Positions 25,180-34,289 of a stretch of DNA of 64,000 bases are shown here, piece after piece. The stretch covers positions 434,001 to 498,000 of the forward strand of contig NZ_KB976986.1 of assembly GCF_000399665.1 (NCBI RefSeq). Direction: 5' to 3'. Below the pieces are notes generated by a model. That model had not been told where the DNA came from, made no database searches, and saw only the letters and a list, made by a program, of their open reading frames with translations. The translations under genes and the position numbers were made by a program. This DNA comes from Acinetobacter calcoaceticus ANC 3811. GTDB taxonomy: Bacteria; Pseudomonadota; Gammaproteobacteria; Pseudomonadales; Moraxellaceae. Numbering within the stretch: the first letter of the stretch is position 1; every line of letters begins with the position of its first letter.

Positions 25180-26331
25180 TTATTCTGAACGCTCAATCAG
25201 CCAATGACTAATTTCTGGCCAAACCGCAGTAGGGGCTTGGCTTCCAGAAACAACACCCATGTGGCCACCTGGAACGACTTTAAAGGTTTTGTCTTGGCTG
25301 CTAATTAAATCCATGAGGGGTTTAACAGCCTCAGCAGTCACAATAATATCTGTGCTGCCGCCGACTGCGAGTACTGAACATTCAATATCTTTTAGATAGG
25401 CTGTAAGTTCCCCGAATTTAATTACGCCATTGGATAGTTCATTATCAATCCAGAAACGCAGGATAATGTCACGCATGACACCGCCTGGATAGGCCAGCAT
25501 ATTATCGATAAATGAACTTGAGGTTGCATGGTCGACAATAAATTCTCGGTTATCAAGATTCTTAAAAAGTTCCCAATACGTTTTCAAATTTCCAATTGGG
25601 TCCGTTAATTTAAAACCTAGCGTGTTTTGCCAGCCGTGAATATGAAATGCTTCACTTGGCACATGGTGGCGAATACGAAATGGTGTATGTTTGCGAACCC
25701 ATTCGGCAGGTTTAGTCAGACTGCCATAAAGTTTCCCCATATAACCTGCTTTATGGGTATCGATAGGGGAAGCAAGAATAATCAGATTTTTAATATCTTT
25801 ATCTTTAAATAATGCGGTATAGCAGAGCGAAAGTGCGCCGCCTAAACTCCAGCCATGTAAAGAAAGCTGTTGCTGACCACTGTGCTCGCGAATTTGCTTT
25901 AACATTTCAGGCATAAAAACTTTAATGTAGGTGCCGAAATTGTATTTTGCTTGGTGGCGAGTTGGCACACCCCAGTCAATTAAATAGACATCAAACCCTT
26001 GTGCCAAAAAGAAGCGTACAAAACTGCGAGTAGGAAACAAATCATAAATGAGCATGTTTACTGCTAATGGTGGAACAATTACTAATGGTACGCGGTGTTT
26101 AGGCGCAGAAGTATGGGTCTCATTTCTATAGTGTCTTAAGCTAATAATTTCATGCTTATAGATCACGTCAAAAGGTGTTTTGCCTGACAAAGCAATCTCA
26201 GGACCTCTAAAAAATAGATCCGATGCATTGATCAGCATGTGAGGTATTTTTTGACCAGCACGTGTCTGAAGAGATTTCTTAATAGACTGTAGCTGTGGAA
26301 CGTTCTGACGAACTTTAAGCAATAAACTCAT
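25180..26331 (-). CDS. PhaC-like alpha/beta hydrolase
   Basis: The 383-residue product is an alpha/beta hydrolase of the PHA-synthase-like type (VPLVIVPPLAVNMLIYDLFP, then DVYLIDWGVPT). The nucleophile elbow is GWSLGG with serine 162, whereas true class I-III PHA synthases carry a cysteine there. The acid is likely in VGGSTDII and the histidine in PGGHMG. It is shorter than PhaC (about 560-600) and should not polymerise hydroxyacids. It more likely hydrolyses or transfers an acyl group. It is convergent with the desaturase fusion gene, 24 bases apart. Confidence 0.8.
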   Translation of the reverse strand: MSLLLKVRQNVPQLQSIKKSLQTRAGQKIPHMLINASDLFFRGPEIALSGKTPFDVIYKHEIISLRHYRNETHTSAPKHRVPLVIVPPLAVNMLIYDLFPTRSFVRFFLAQGFDVYLIDWGVPTRHQAKYNFGTYIKVFMPEMLKQIREHSGQQQLSLHGWSLGGALSLCYTALFKDKDIKNLIILASPIDTHKAGYMGKLYGSLTKPAEWVRKHTPFRIRHHVPSEAFHIHGWQNTLGFKLTDPIGNLKTYWELFKNLDNREFIVDHATSSSFIDNMLAYPGGVMRDIILRFWIDNELSNGVIKFGELTAYLKDIECSVLAVGGSTDIIVTAEAVKPLMDLISSQDKTFKVVPGGHMGVVSGSQAPTAVWPEISHWLIERSE

Positions 26332-26688
26332 TGAATATAAAACCTATAAAGATGTTGCCCAGAGCGATAAGGAGCTGGTCTTTTCAGGGATATTAAAGGG
26401 AATGAGTTCTAAGTTCAGTGACCTAAAAGACAAGGTTTTTCTATAAATGTATCAAAAAGAATTATTTTTAAATAAGTTTGAGAAGTAATTATCTTAAATT
26501 TATAAAACTGTTATATATAATTAAAAATAAGAATTTTTTAAAAATCTATTCAAATTTAATTTTTAGAAAAATTTAAAAAAATAGAAAATATGTCGCCAAA
26601 TGGTAATTTTTGTCGCCAAAAGAGGTTCTTCTATTAAGAAGAATTAAATAATATTTCCTTTTCCAATAACAAAAAAAAGGAAACTCTA
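26332..26688. promoter_or_regulatory. 357-base gap upstream of the RTX protease with a direct repeat
   Basis: The gap is very AT-rich and non-coding. TGTCGCCAAA occurs twice, at 26591-26600 and 26611-26620, exactly 20 bases or about two helical turns apart, and about 70-100 bases before the RTX gene start. This is a good candidate for an activator or repressor binding pair. No other structure stands out. Confidence 0.5.
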
Positions 26689-29600
26689 ATGGTAACTTAT
26701 GGCAATGATCAAAATGGTTTATGGCTAAAGTTCGATAATTTTACTTCAAATGATATTAGGCAAATTGAATACATAAATAGTGTTTTATACGTCACTAATT
26801 ATTCAGGAACTTACTATTCACTTAACTTTAACGCTCTTGCTAAAGCCCGTATGATTTTTAGTGATGGGGTTGAAAAGCAGGTTTTATTTACAAGTGGGGT
26901 CAACGGTCTAAATATTTCTACTGCAAATAGCGAATGGATTGTAGGCACAAATTCAGCAGATTTAATTAATAGTGGGGCTGGAAGTGATCGAATATTTGGT
27001 GGAGTAGGAGACGATATTTATCAATTCAGCAAAGGGGATGGAATAGACAAGGTCACTGACTATAGTGGAAATAACACGATCCAATTCACGGCCAGTAATT
27101 TGGCAGATCTATCCATACAAGGCAGTGGAAGTAATTTACAGGTCAAATATTCGGATAGTGATGCTGTATTAATTGAAGGGAATGTAAGTAGCTTTAAATT
27201 TTTAGATGGGACGACTGCCACACTCGATCAATTACTTACCAATAAAACCATTACGCTCACTGGCACCAAAGGCAACGAAACGATTAATGGCTTTGCATCG
27301 AATGACATTATTAATGGACTTGAAGGTAACGATACCTTAAATGGAAATGCAGGGAACGATACGTTAAATGGTGGGGCTGGCGATGATAAGTTATATGGTG
27401 GAGCCGGTAATGACTTAACTGTCGGTGGAACAGGAAATGATTGGTTAGCTTCAGGAAGTGGCGATGATACCTATCAATTTAGCAAAGGTGATGGTAACGA
27501 TACGATTAATGACTACTCGGGCACAAACACCATTCAAATTACCGATGTTTCTTCAAAAGACATCAGTTTTACGACCAACAATAATAATGAGTTAGTCATT
27601 AATTATTCAGCAACGGATAGCATCACTTTAAAAGCCTATATTAATAACTATATTCTTTCAGATGGTGTGGTGCAAAGCTATCAGCAGTTTTTAACGGGGA
27701 AAACTGCGACATGGAATGGTACAGATAATGCCGATAATTTTTTAGGGACTCTTCCTAATGATGTGATTACGGGCGGTAAAGGTAATGACACGTTAAATGG
27801 TCGCGAAGGTGACGATACTTATCGTTTTTCTTTAGGAGATGGAATAGACACAATTAATGGAGATTACTCGGGTAACAACACGATTGTGTTTACAGACATT
27901 AAATCTACCGATGTTCAATACAGTTTTGATAAAACCACTTTAAATATTCAATACGGCGATAGTGATGTTGTTAAGTTAACTGGCTATCTCGCTAACAACA
28001 ATAAAAACTTTAATATTCAATTTGCCGATGGTGTCACGATTGATCGTGCTCAATTAGACACAACGGTTGGAGTGAATTACTGGGTGCGGGCGCTCGTTGC
28101 CACAACAAATAGTAATGCGGACTTTAAGTATATTTTCCCTTCTACTGCACCTGATTACCTACTCGATGCAAATGGTCAAGCACCTTCATGGTGGAGCCCT
28201 TTTAGTAAAGCTCAACAGGACTTTATGACTCAGGTCTACCAAAAAGCTTCTGACTTTTCAGCTTTAACTTTTACATTAACGGATAATGCATCACAGCTTA
28301 ATACCATTGCTGCCTACCGTAACAGTACCGCAGCTACGGCTTATGCACAGTATCCAAGCGGAGCATTTGTTGGTTCAGATGTGGCTTTTGGACCAGGTTT
28401 TTGGTTTGACCCAGCGGGCACTTGGGTGACTGCAAGTTATCCGCATGAGTTGGGGCATGCTTTGGGTTTACGTCATACCTTTGAAGGTTCCACTATTGAT
28501 AGTTTCTCAAAAGAAGAAGACACACGGGCATGGTCAGTCATGTCATATGACCGTACTGGTATGTCATATGACGGATCTTTTGCACCGTTTGATATTGCGG
28601 CTTTGCAAGCGATATATGGGGTCAATATTTCAACCCGTGCAGGTAATGATAGCTATGTGTTTGATGGTACTAAAGGCGTATTGGTATGGGATGGTGCAGG
28701 CGTCGATACAATCAATGCAAGCAACGCTGCACAAGCCGCTACCATCGATCTTAATCAGGGTGGTTGGAGCTATATTGGTGAAAAATCTCCTCATATCTCG
28801 AGTGCAAACCAACTAAGCATCAATATTGGAACCCAGATTGAAAGTGCAATTGGCGGTGCTTACGATGATATTTTAGTCGGAAACAGTTTAGCTAACCGTT
28901 TAGAAGGCGGAGCTGGAAACGATACCTTAAAAGGAAATTGGGGCGACGATGTTCTATTGGGTGGTGCCGGAAATGACATACTTGATGGTGGAAAAGGTGC
29001 GGACAGCCTGATTGGTGGAACGGGTGACGATACTTATTATGTAGACAATGTAGGCGATAGCATTGTAGAGAATATTGCTGAGGGTAACGATAAAGTAATC
29101 TCGGATATAAATTATACCTTAGGAGATAACCTAGAAAACCTTACTTTAAATGGCGCGGAGAATTTAAACGGCAACGGAAATGCGCTGAATAACGTCATCA
29201 TTGGTAATGCAGGTAATAACATTTTAAATGGATATGCTGGAAATGACACATTGAATGGTGGAGCTGGAAACGACACCTTAGATGGTGGAGTCGGCAATGA
29301 TAGTCTCGATGGTGGAATTGGAGTTGATACCCTGATTGGAGGCTTGGGTGATGACATCTATTATGTTGATAATGTTAGCGACGTCATTATCGAGAAGATT
29401 AATGAAGGGTTCGAAACCGTTAACTCAACCGTGAGTTATGCGTTAGATAGCGGCAATGCGCTTAACAATTTGAATCTGTTAGGGATAGATAACATTAATG
29501 GAACGGGGAATGGAAATGGCAATACGATTGTTGGGAACAGTGCTAATAACATTTTAAGCGGCGGTACCAATAATGATGTTTTAAATGGTGGTGCTGGTAA

Positions 29601-29985
29601 TGATATTTTAAATGGTGGAAAAGATAACGATACCTTGATTGGAGGTTTAGGCTCTGACACTGCGTTATATAAACTATTAAATATAAACGATGTAATGGGT
29701 GGTAACGGAGCTGATGTTTGGAAAGACTTTAAAGTCGGCAATACTTTAACCGACAGTGAAGCTGACAAAATTGATATTAGTGAACTGCTCATCAATTATG
29801 CTAATGGCGGCACTGTAAACTCTATTTTTTCTTATCTCTCATTAGACCTCAATGGAAATAACAGTATTTTGAGTATTGACCGAGATGGTGCAGGAACTGC
29901 TTATAACAGTACCTCATTTTTAACCTTAAATAATGTCAACGCTACTTTAGGTACTTTATGGGACAACCATCAGATCCTTGTCTAA
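26689..29985 (+). CDS. large RTX protein with an internal serralysin-like zinc protease
   Basis: The 1,098-residue product has three zones. Residues about 85-430 hold three RTX blocks of GGxGxD-type calcium repeats, interspersed with SKGDGxDTINDYSGNNTI modules. Residues about 450-660 hold an M10 serralysin-like protease with HELGHALGLRH (586-596) and Met-turn SVMSYD (Met618). Residues about 725-1000 hold more RTX repeats, followed by a type I secretion C-terminal domain (about 1000-1098, ending NHQILV). There is no N-terminal signal peptide, as expected for type I secretion. Classical serralysins put the protease first, so the internal position is unusual. No ABC exporter gene is in this window. 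A paired direct repeat lies upstream and a terminator downstream. Confidence 0.93.
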   Translation: MVTYGNDQNGLWLKFDNFTSNDIRQIEYINSVLYVTNYSGTYYSLNFNALAKARMIFSDGVEKQVLFTSGVNGLNISTANSEWIVGTNSADLINSGAGSDRIFGGVGDDIYQFSKGDGIDKVTDYSGNNTIQFTASNLADLSIQGSGSNLQVKYSDSDAVLIEGNVSSFKFLDGTTATLDQLLTNKTITLTGTKGNETINGFASNDIINGLEGNDTLNGNAGNDTLNGGAGDDKLYGGAGNDLTVGGTGNDWLASGSGDDTYQFSKGDGNDTINDYSGTNTIQITDVSSKDISFTTNNNNELVINYSATDSITLKAYINNYILSDGVVQSYQQFLTGKTATWNGTDNADNFLGTLPNDVITGGKGNDTLNGREGDDTYRFSLGDGIDTINGDYSGNNTIVFTDIKSTDVQYSFDKTTLNIQYGDSDVVKLTGYLANNNKNFNIQFADGVTIDRAQLDTTVGVNYWVRALVATTNSNADFKYIFPSTAPDYLLDANGQAPSWWSPFSKAQQDFMTQVYQKASDFSALTFTLTDNASQLNTIAAYRNSTAATAYAQYPSGAFVGSDVAFGPGFWFDPAGTWVTASYPHELGHALGLRHTFEGSTIDSFSKEEDTRAWSVMSYDRTGMSYDGSFAPFDIAALQAIYGVNISTRAGNDSYVFDGTKGVLVWDGAGVDTINASNAAQAATIDLNQGGWSYIGEKSPHISSANQLSINIGTQIESAIGGAYDDILVGNSLANRLEGGAGNDTLKGNWGDDVLLGGAGNDILDGGKGADSLIGGTGDDTYYVDNVGDSIVENIAEGNDKVISDINYTLGDNLENLTLNGAENLNGNGNALNNVIIGNAGNNILNGYAGNDTLNGGAGNDTLDGGVGNDSLDGGIGVDTLIGGLGDDIYYVDNVSDVIIEKINEGFETVNSTVSYALDSGNALNNLNLLGIDNINGTGNGNGNTIVGNSANNILSGGTNNDVLNGGAGNDILNGGKDNDTLIGGLGSDTALYKLLNINDVMGGNGADVWKDFKVGNTLTDSEADKIDISELLINYANGGTVNSIFSYLSLDLNGNNSILSIDRDGAGTAYNSTSFLTLNNVNATLGTLWDNHQILV

Positions 29986-30018
29986 ATAAAGGATGTGTAA
30001 GTGGCTAACTAACTTTAA

Positions 30019-30054
30019 AAAAGATGCTTAGGTGAGATGGCTTAAGCATCTTTT
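30019..30054 (+). terminator. intrinsic terminator of the RTX gene
   Basis: AAAAGATGCTTA (30019-30030) and its complement (30043-30054) form a 12-pair stem ending in T residues, about 34 bases after the RTX stop. Confidence 0.82.
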
Positions 30055-30216
30055 ATAAGAGATTAAATATGAGGGTTCTTCTAGAATTTCTGTAAACCGT
30101 TTACGAATGATTTATTTCATAATTAAAATTAAAAATAAATAAATGTAATATTGTGGTAAGCTTTATTCTGATGTTCAGGATAATCACAAATTTAAAATTT
30201 TTAATCTGGAAATGGG

Positions 30217-31083
30217 ATGACTACACAGAAAATTAATGCACGTACTTTAATTACAGATCTGTTACTGGCTTCAGAAGGTAAAATAATTTCAATTAAAGAA
30301 ATGATCCTTGCCGCAAAGCTGTTTGGAATTAGTGAAAACGGAATAAGAGTTGCTGTCACTCGATTAGCCAGTGAAGGGGTCATTGTTTCTGCTGAAAGAG
30401 GATTTTATCAATTAAGTGAGCAATCTCTTGAATGGGCAGATGTAATGTTAAACCGAGGAACAGGTTTAAAAGAAACAAAAGCTTGGAATCAAAAATACTT
30501 ATGTGTACTTACAGGAACATTAGGCCGTGTTGATCGCACAGCTTTAAAAAGAAGAGAAAGAGCACTTAAAAAATACGGATTTCGTGAACTTGAACCAAGT
30601 GTATATATTCGGCCTGATAACTTGGTTATGTCTTTGGAAGAAATGCTAAAACACATGAAATCTATGGGCTTGGAGTCAGGAGCCAAGATGTGCCATATCA
30701 ATTCATTTGATCAAATTACGACAGGGATGATTAAAGATTTGTGGCAAACCGAAAACTTAAATAAAAATTATGAAAAATATAGCCATATTATTCAGCATTG
30801 GCTCAGTCGAGTACCTGCGTTAGGTCTTGAGGATGCTGCAAGAGAATCGTTATTGCTGGGCCGCCAAACAATTTCTTTATTAATGAATGATCCTTTACTT
30901 CCTGAATCTTTTATAAATGTTGAGGCAAGGGACCAATTTACCGCCGATGTTAAAAAGTTAGACGAAGTTGGACAAAGATTATGGAAACAGTTACATGAAC
31001 TAACTTTTGGTACATCCGCAACGAGCTTATTAAATTTAGAATTACCCACCGTTGCGGATGTAACTCCTAAAATTCTTAATTAA
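30217..31083 (+). CDS. PaaX-like transcriptional regulator
   Basis: The 288-residue product has an N-terminal winged helix (residues about 5-75, LITDLLLASEGKIISIKEMI through GVIVSAERGFYQLS) and a PaaX-type middle and C-terminal domain (TGTLGRVDRTALKRRERALKKYGFRELEPSVYIRP in that order). PaaX represses phenylacetate degradation and binds phenylacetyl-CoA, so this homologue may sense an acyl-CoA. It is followed after 29 bases by an enoyl-CoA-reductase-like SDR gene in the same direction and is its likely regulator. The nearest paa genes are not in this window. Confidence 0.85.
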   Translation: MTTQKINARTLITDLLLASEGKIISIKEMILAAKLFGISENGIRVAVTRLASEGVIVSAERGFYQLSEQSLEWADVMLNRGTGLKETKAWNQKYLCVLTGTLGRVDRTALKRRERALKKYGFRELEPSVYIRPDNLVMSLEEMLKHMKSMGLESGAKMCHINSFDQITTGMIKDLWQTENLNKNYEKYSHIIQHWLSRVPALGLEDAARESLLLGRQTISLLMNDPLLPESFINVEARDQFTADVKKLDEVGQRLWKQLHELTFGTSATSLLNLELPTVADVTPKILN

Positions 31084-31112
31084 TAGAAGAGCGTGATTAC
31101 AGGAGTATAGAT

Positions 31113-31997
31113 ATGTCTTTATATCAATCAGCTTTAGCAAAGGATATTTTTAAAGATCAAGTAATTATAGTAACTGGAGGTGGTTCGGGTATTGGCCGAT
31201 GTACTGCTCATGAACTTGCTTCCTTAGGTGCGCAAGTCATCCTTACAGGAAGGACTGAAGAAAAACTACAACAAGTAAAACAGGAAATTATTGATGATGG
31301 AGGGAAGGCATTTTATCGAGTATGTGATAATCGTGATGAAGAGAAAGTCAAACAAACAGTTAGTTCTATTGTTGAAGAGTTCGGCCAGATTAATGGACTA
31401 GTTAATAACGCTGGTGGTCAATTTCCTGCATTTCTTGAAACTATGTCTGCTAATGCTTTTGATAGTGTAATCCGCAATAACTTGCTGGGTACTTTTCTAA
31501 TGATGAGAGAAGTTTTTAATCAAAGTATGGTGAAAACGGGCGGTAGTATTGTAAATATGACAATAGATATGTGGAGTGGTTTACCGAGTATGGGGCACTC
31601 TGGAGCTGCTCGAGCTGGTATCGATAACCTTACTAAAACTTCTGCACTCGAATGGGCTAGAGCGGGGGTAAGAGTTAATGCTGTTGCACCAGGGTGGGTA
31701 ATGGCCTCAGGTCTCGATTCTTATAAAGATGGCATGAAGGCCATGATCCCTACAGTGTCTTCAAAAATACCTTTGAAACGTATGGCTACAGAATCAGAAG
31801 TTTCAGCTTTAATGTGCTTTTTACTATCGCCAGCTGCTTCTTTTATAACAGGGGTGAACGTCAGAATTGATGGGGGAGCATCTTTAGTTTCACCTTTCTT
31901 TCCATTGATTGATCATGAAAAATCAATACCATTTGAAGCATTTCACAGAGATGGTATACCCAATGTTATTAAAGAAATGAATCGATCAAAATTATAA
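31113..31997 (+). CDS. SDR of the 2,4-dienoyl-CoA / trans-2-enoyl-CoA reductase type
   Basis: The 294-residue enzyme has TGGGSGIG near residue 23 and NNAGG near 97. The usual YxxxK is replaced by HSGAARAG (with WSGLPSMG just before), as in peroxisomal trans-2-enoyl-CoA reductase and 2,4-dienoyl-CoA reductase. The family uses NADPH on unsaturated acyl-CoA, probably the reaction here. It sits 29 bases downstream of the PaaX-like gene, with AGGAG before its ATG, and 238 bases upstream of two desaturases. A terminator at 32075 separates it from them. Confidence 0.87.
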   Translation: MSLYQSALAKDIFKDQVIIVTGGGSGIGRCTAHELASLGAQVILTGRTEEKLQQVKQEIIDDGGKAFYRVCDNRDEEKVKQTVSSIVEEFGQINGLVNNAGGQFPAFLETMSANAFDSVIRNNLLGTFLMMREVFNQSMVKTGGSIVNMTIDMWSGLPSMGHSGAARAGIDNLTKTSALEWARAGVRVNAVAPGWVMASGLDSYKDGMKAMIPTVSSKIPLKRMATESEVSALMCFLLSPAASFITGVNVRIDGGASLVSPFFPLIDHEKSIPFEAFHRDGIPNVIKEMNRSKL

Positions 31998-32074
31998 AAA
32001 ATCTCTTTAATATTCTAATGAATTAGTTACTTAAGTCTGTTCAGTAAAGTTAGTTTTATTTGATTACAAATGAA

Positions 32075-32110
32075 TAAGGATATGAAAAACATATCCTTAA
32101 GATTTCTTTT
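32075..32110 (+). terminator. intrinsic terminator before the desaturase pair
   Basis: TAAGGATAT (32075-32083) pairs with ATATCCTTA (32091-32099) and is followed by a T-rich stretch. It lies between the SDR and the desaturase operon. Confidence 0.75.
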
Positions 32111-32235
32111 TCTTTAATTCTGATATTACAAAAAATAAATTTTATAAAAATAATAGAAATATTTCAAATTTTATAATAAAGTTTATTTTGTGAAATGAAT
32201 TAAGTCTTCTCAACCCCGCTTAGGAGAAAAAAAAG

Positions 32236-33255
32236 ATGAATACGCGTGTGAGTGTGACTGAGTTATTTAGTCGTGAAGAAATTAAAGAGCTTACTGAACC
32301 TTCCGATATACATGGTTTGTGGGCAGTAGGTTCTACGTGGGCCGTAATTGGAGCAACTTTTGCAGGTGTTGGGCTAACTTGGAGTTATTTACCTTGGTGG
32401 GGTAAATTGCTGATATGTCTAGCAGCATTGGCAGTATTGGCTGGACGCCAATTAGCCTTGGCAATACTGATGCATGATGCGTCACACAATAGTTTGTTTA
32501 AAACAAAATGGATGAATGATTATCTAGTTGATTGGTTATGTGCACGTCCAATCTGGAATGACGTACATAAATATCGGACTCACCACACACGTCATCATGC
32601 CAAAACATCAACACCAGAAGATCCTGACTTAACATTAGTCGCAGGCTTTCCAACCACAAGAACGTCTTTAACTCGTAAATTTTTACGTGATTTAGTTGGT
32701 ATTACAGGTTTTAAATTTACTGTCGGCCGTATTTTGATGGATGCTGAAGTTTTGAAATGGACAGTTGCGAATGACTTAACTTGGCTACCGCGTGAAAATC
32801 GTCAATGGTATGACTATCCAAAAGCATTTCTTAAAAATAGTAGTAAGGCAATTATTGCTAATGCTTCTATCTTTGGCCTTTTATGGGCTTTTGGTCGTCC
32901 AGAATTATATTTACTTTGGCCTCTTGCTTATTTAGCGCCGTTCCCACTTTTTATTCGTATTCGATCTATGGCTGAGCATGCTGGTACTCAAATAAGCAAT
33001 AGTGCTTTAACGAATACTCGTACCACAAAAGCAGGATGGTTAGCTCGGGCCTTTGTTGCTCCAATTCGGGTGAACTATCACATGGAACATCATTTAATGG
33101 CTGCGGTACCTTTCTTTAAGTTGCCAAAAATGCATCAGATGTTGCGAGAACGCGGCCATGTTCCAGAGCCACCAACTTATGCGCAAGTTATACATATGTT
33201 GTCTAGTAACCAATCTAATCAACGTGCATTAAATAGTTTGGAGCAGGGCGAGTGA
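32236..33255 (+). CDS. membrane fatty-acid desaturase (first of a tandem pair)
   Basis: The 339-residue protein has the three histidine boxes of membrane di-iron desaturases: HDASHN (near residue 78), HKYRTHHTRHH (near 111-121) and YHMEHH (near 281), between four hydrophobic segments. AGGAG lies before the ATG. Its stop overlaps the start of the second, related desaturase by four bases, so translation is coupled. The N-terminal SVTELFSREEIKELTEPSDIHGLW stretch is shared in outline with the next protein. It would introduce a double bond or hydroxyl into an acyl chain, but substrate and position are unknown. No redox partner is encoded beside it. Confidence 0.91.
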   Translation: MNTRVSVTELFSREEIKELTEPSDIHGLWAVGSTWAVIGATFAGVGLTWSYLPWWGKLLICLAALAVLAGRQLALAILMHDASHNSLFKTKWMNDYLVDWLCARPIWNDVHKYRTHHTRHHAKTSTPEDPDLTLVAGFPTTRTSLTRKFLRDLVGITGFKFTVGRILMDAEVLKWTVANDLTWLPRENRQWYDYPKAFLKNSSKAIIANASIFGLLWAFGRPELYLLWPLAYLAPFPLFIRIRSMAEHAGTQISNSALTNTRTTKAGWLARAFVAPIRVNYHMEHHLMAAVPFFKLPKMHQMLRERGHVPEPPTYAQVIHMLSSNQSNQRALNSLEQGE

Positions 33256-34247
33256 TGATTAAGGATAAACAAACTCGTATAAGCGACTTTCTTAGTCGAG
33301 AGGAGATTAGCCAATTTTCCCAGCGTTCAAATTTATGGGGATTATGGTGCATTTTCTCGGTATGGCTAATCATTGGCTCAGCATTTACAGTCATGGCTCT
33401 GGCAGTTGATTATTTACCTTGGTATCTCGCTGTTCCTGTTGTATGCATAGGAACAGTGGTTTTAGGTGGGCGTCATTTGGCATTGGCGATTGTAATGCAC
33501 GAGGCGGCACATCATACACTCTTTAAAAGTCGCTGGATGAATGACGTATTTGCTAATTGGGCATCAGCCAAATTTATTTGGAATGATGTACATAAATTTC
33601 GTGCTCACCATATGGTGCATCATGCGAATACAACAGCAAGCTTTGATCCTGATCGCCCAATATATGAAGCATTACCTGTGACTAAAAAATCTTTAATCCG
33701 AAAATTTGGTCGTGATTTGGTTGGGGTAACAGGGATTAAGTTCTTTATTGGCCGAATTTTGATGAGTGCTGGCGTACTGAAGTGGTCTGATGCAACAGGT
33801 GAGCGAGCAGATACGCGTGGTTGGCCATGGCATCGTTATGTTACCAACTTTATCAAGGACTTCTGGCCAACTTTTGTGACTAATCTCGGGTTATATCTCA
33901 TCCTTGCTGCAATGGGGCATGCTTGGTTATTTCTTATTTGGATAATAGCTTATGCCATCCCTTTTACTGCATTTGTACGTATTCGTGCAATGGCAGAGCA
34001 TGCGTGTTTAGAGCTTGTACCTGACACGCTTCGTAATACTCGTACTACTTCTGCTGGTTGGATTTCCCGTATGACTGTGGCACCTATACGTGTAAATTTT
34101 CATATGGAACATCATTTGATGGCTTCCGCTCCTTATTATCGCCTTCCCCAATTGCATAAGTTGTTATATAGCCGTGGCAATGTGCCTAAACCTCCTAGCT
34201 ATTTAGATGTCGTACAAATATGTAGCTCAAAACCGATAGAAAAATAA
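33252..34247 (+). CDS. membrane fatty-acid desaturase (second of a tandem pair)
   Basis: The 331-residue protein carries histidine boxes HEAAHH, HKFRAHHMVHH and FHMEHH in the same order and spacing as the preceding gene. The two clearly arose by tandem duplication. Differences concentrate in the segment before the third box (VLKWSDATGERADTRG against VLKWTVANDLTWLPREN), which could change substrate choice. It begins inside the last codon of the first desaturase and is followed after 42 bases by a PF10118-type gene, so all three are probably one operon. Confidence 0.91.
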   Translation: MMIKDKQTRISDFLSREEISQFSQRSNLWGLWCIFSVWLIIGSAFTVMALAVDYLPWYLAVPVVCIGTVVLGGRHLALAIVMHEAAHHTLFKSRWMNDVFANWASAKFIWNDVHKFRAHHMVHHANTTASFDPDRPIYEALPVTKKSLIRKFGRDLVGVTGIKFFIGRILMSAGVLKWSDATGERADTRGWPWHRYVTNFIKDFWPTFVTNLGLYLILAAMGHAWLFLIWIIAYAIPFTAFVRIRAMAEHACLELVPDTLRNTRTTSAGWISRMTVAPIRVNFHMEHHLMASAPYYRLPQLHKLLYSRGNVPKPPSYLDVVQICSSKPIEK

Positions 34248-34289
34248 ATCCATTGAATTGTATTCAATGAAAGAATGAAGGAATAAAAA

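Noticed and set aside
25180..26331. Polyhydroxyalkanoate synthase
   Set aside because: The nucleophile is serine in GWSLGG instead of cysteine, and the protein is about 200 residues shorter than PhaC.
29112..29795. Minus-strand frames rich in Pro and Ser opposite the RTX repeats
   Set aside because: They are mirror images of the repetitive GGxGxD coding and show low-complexity composition, so they are shadows.
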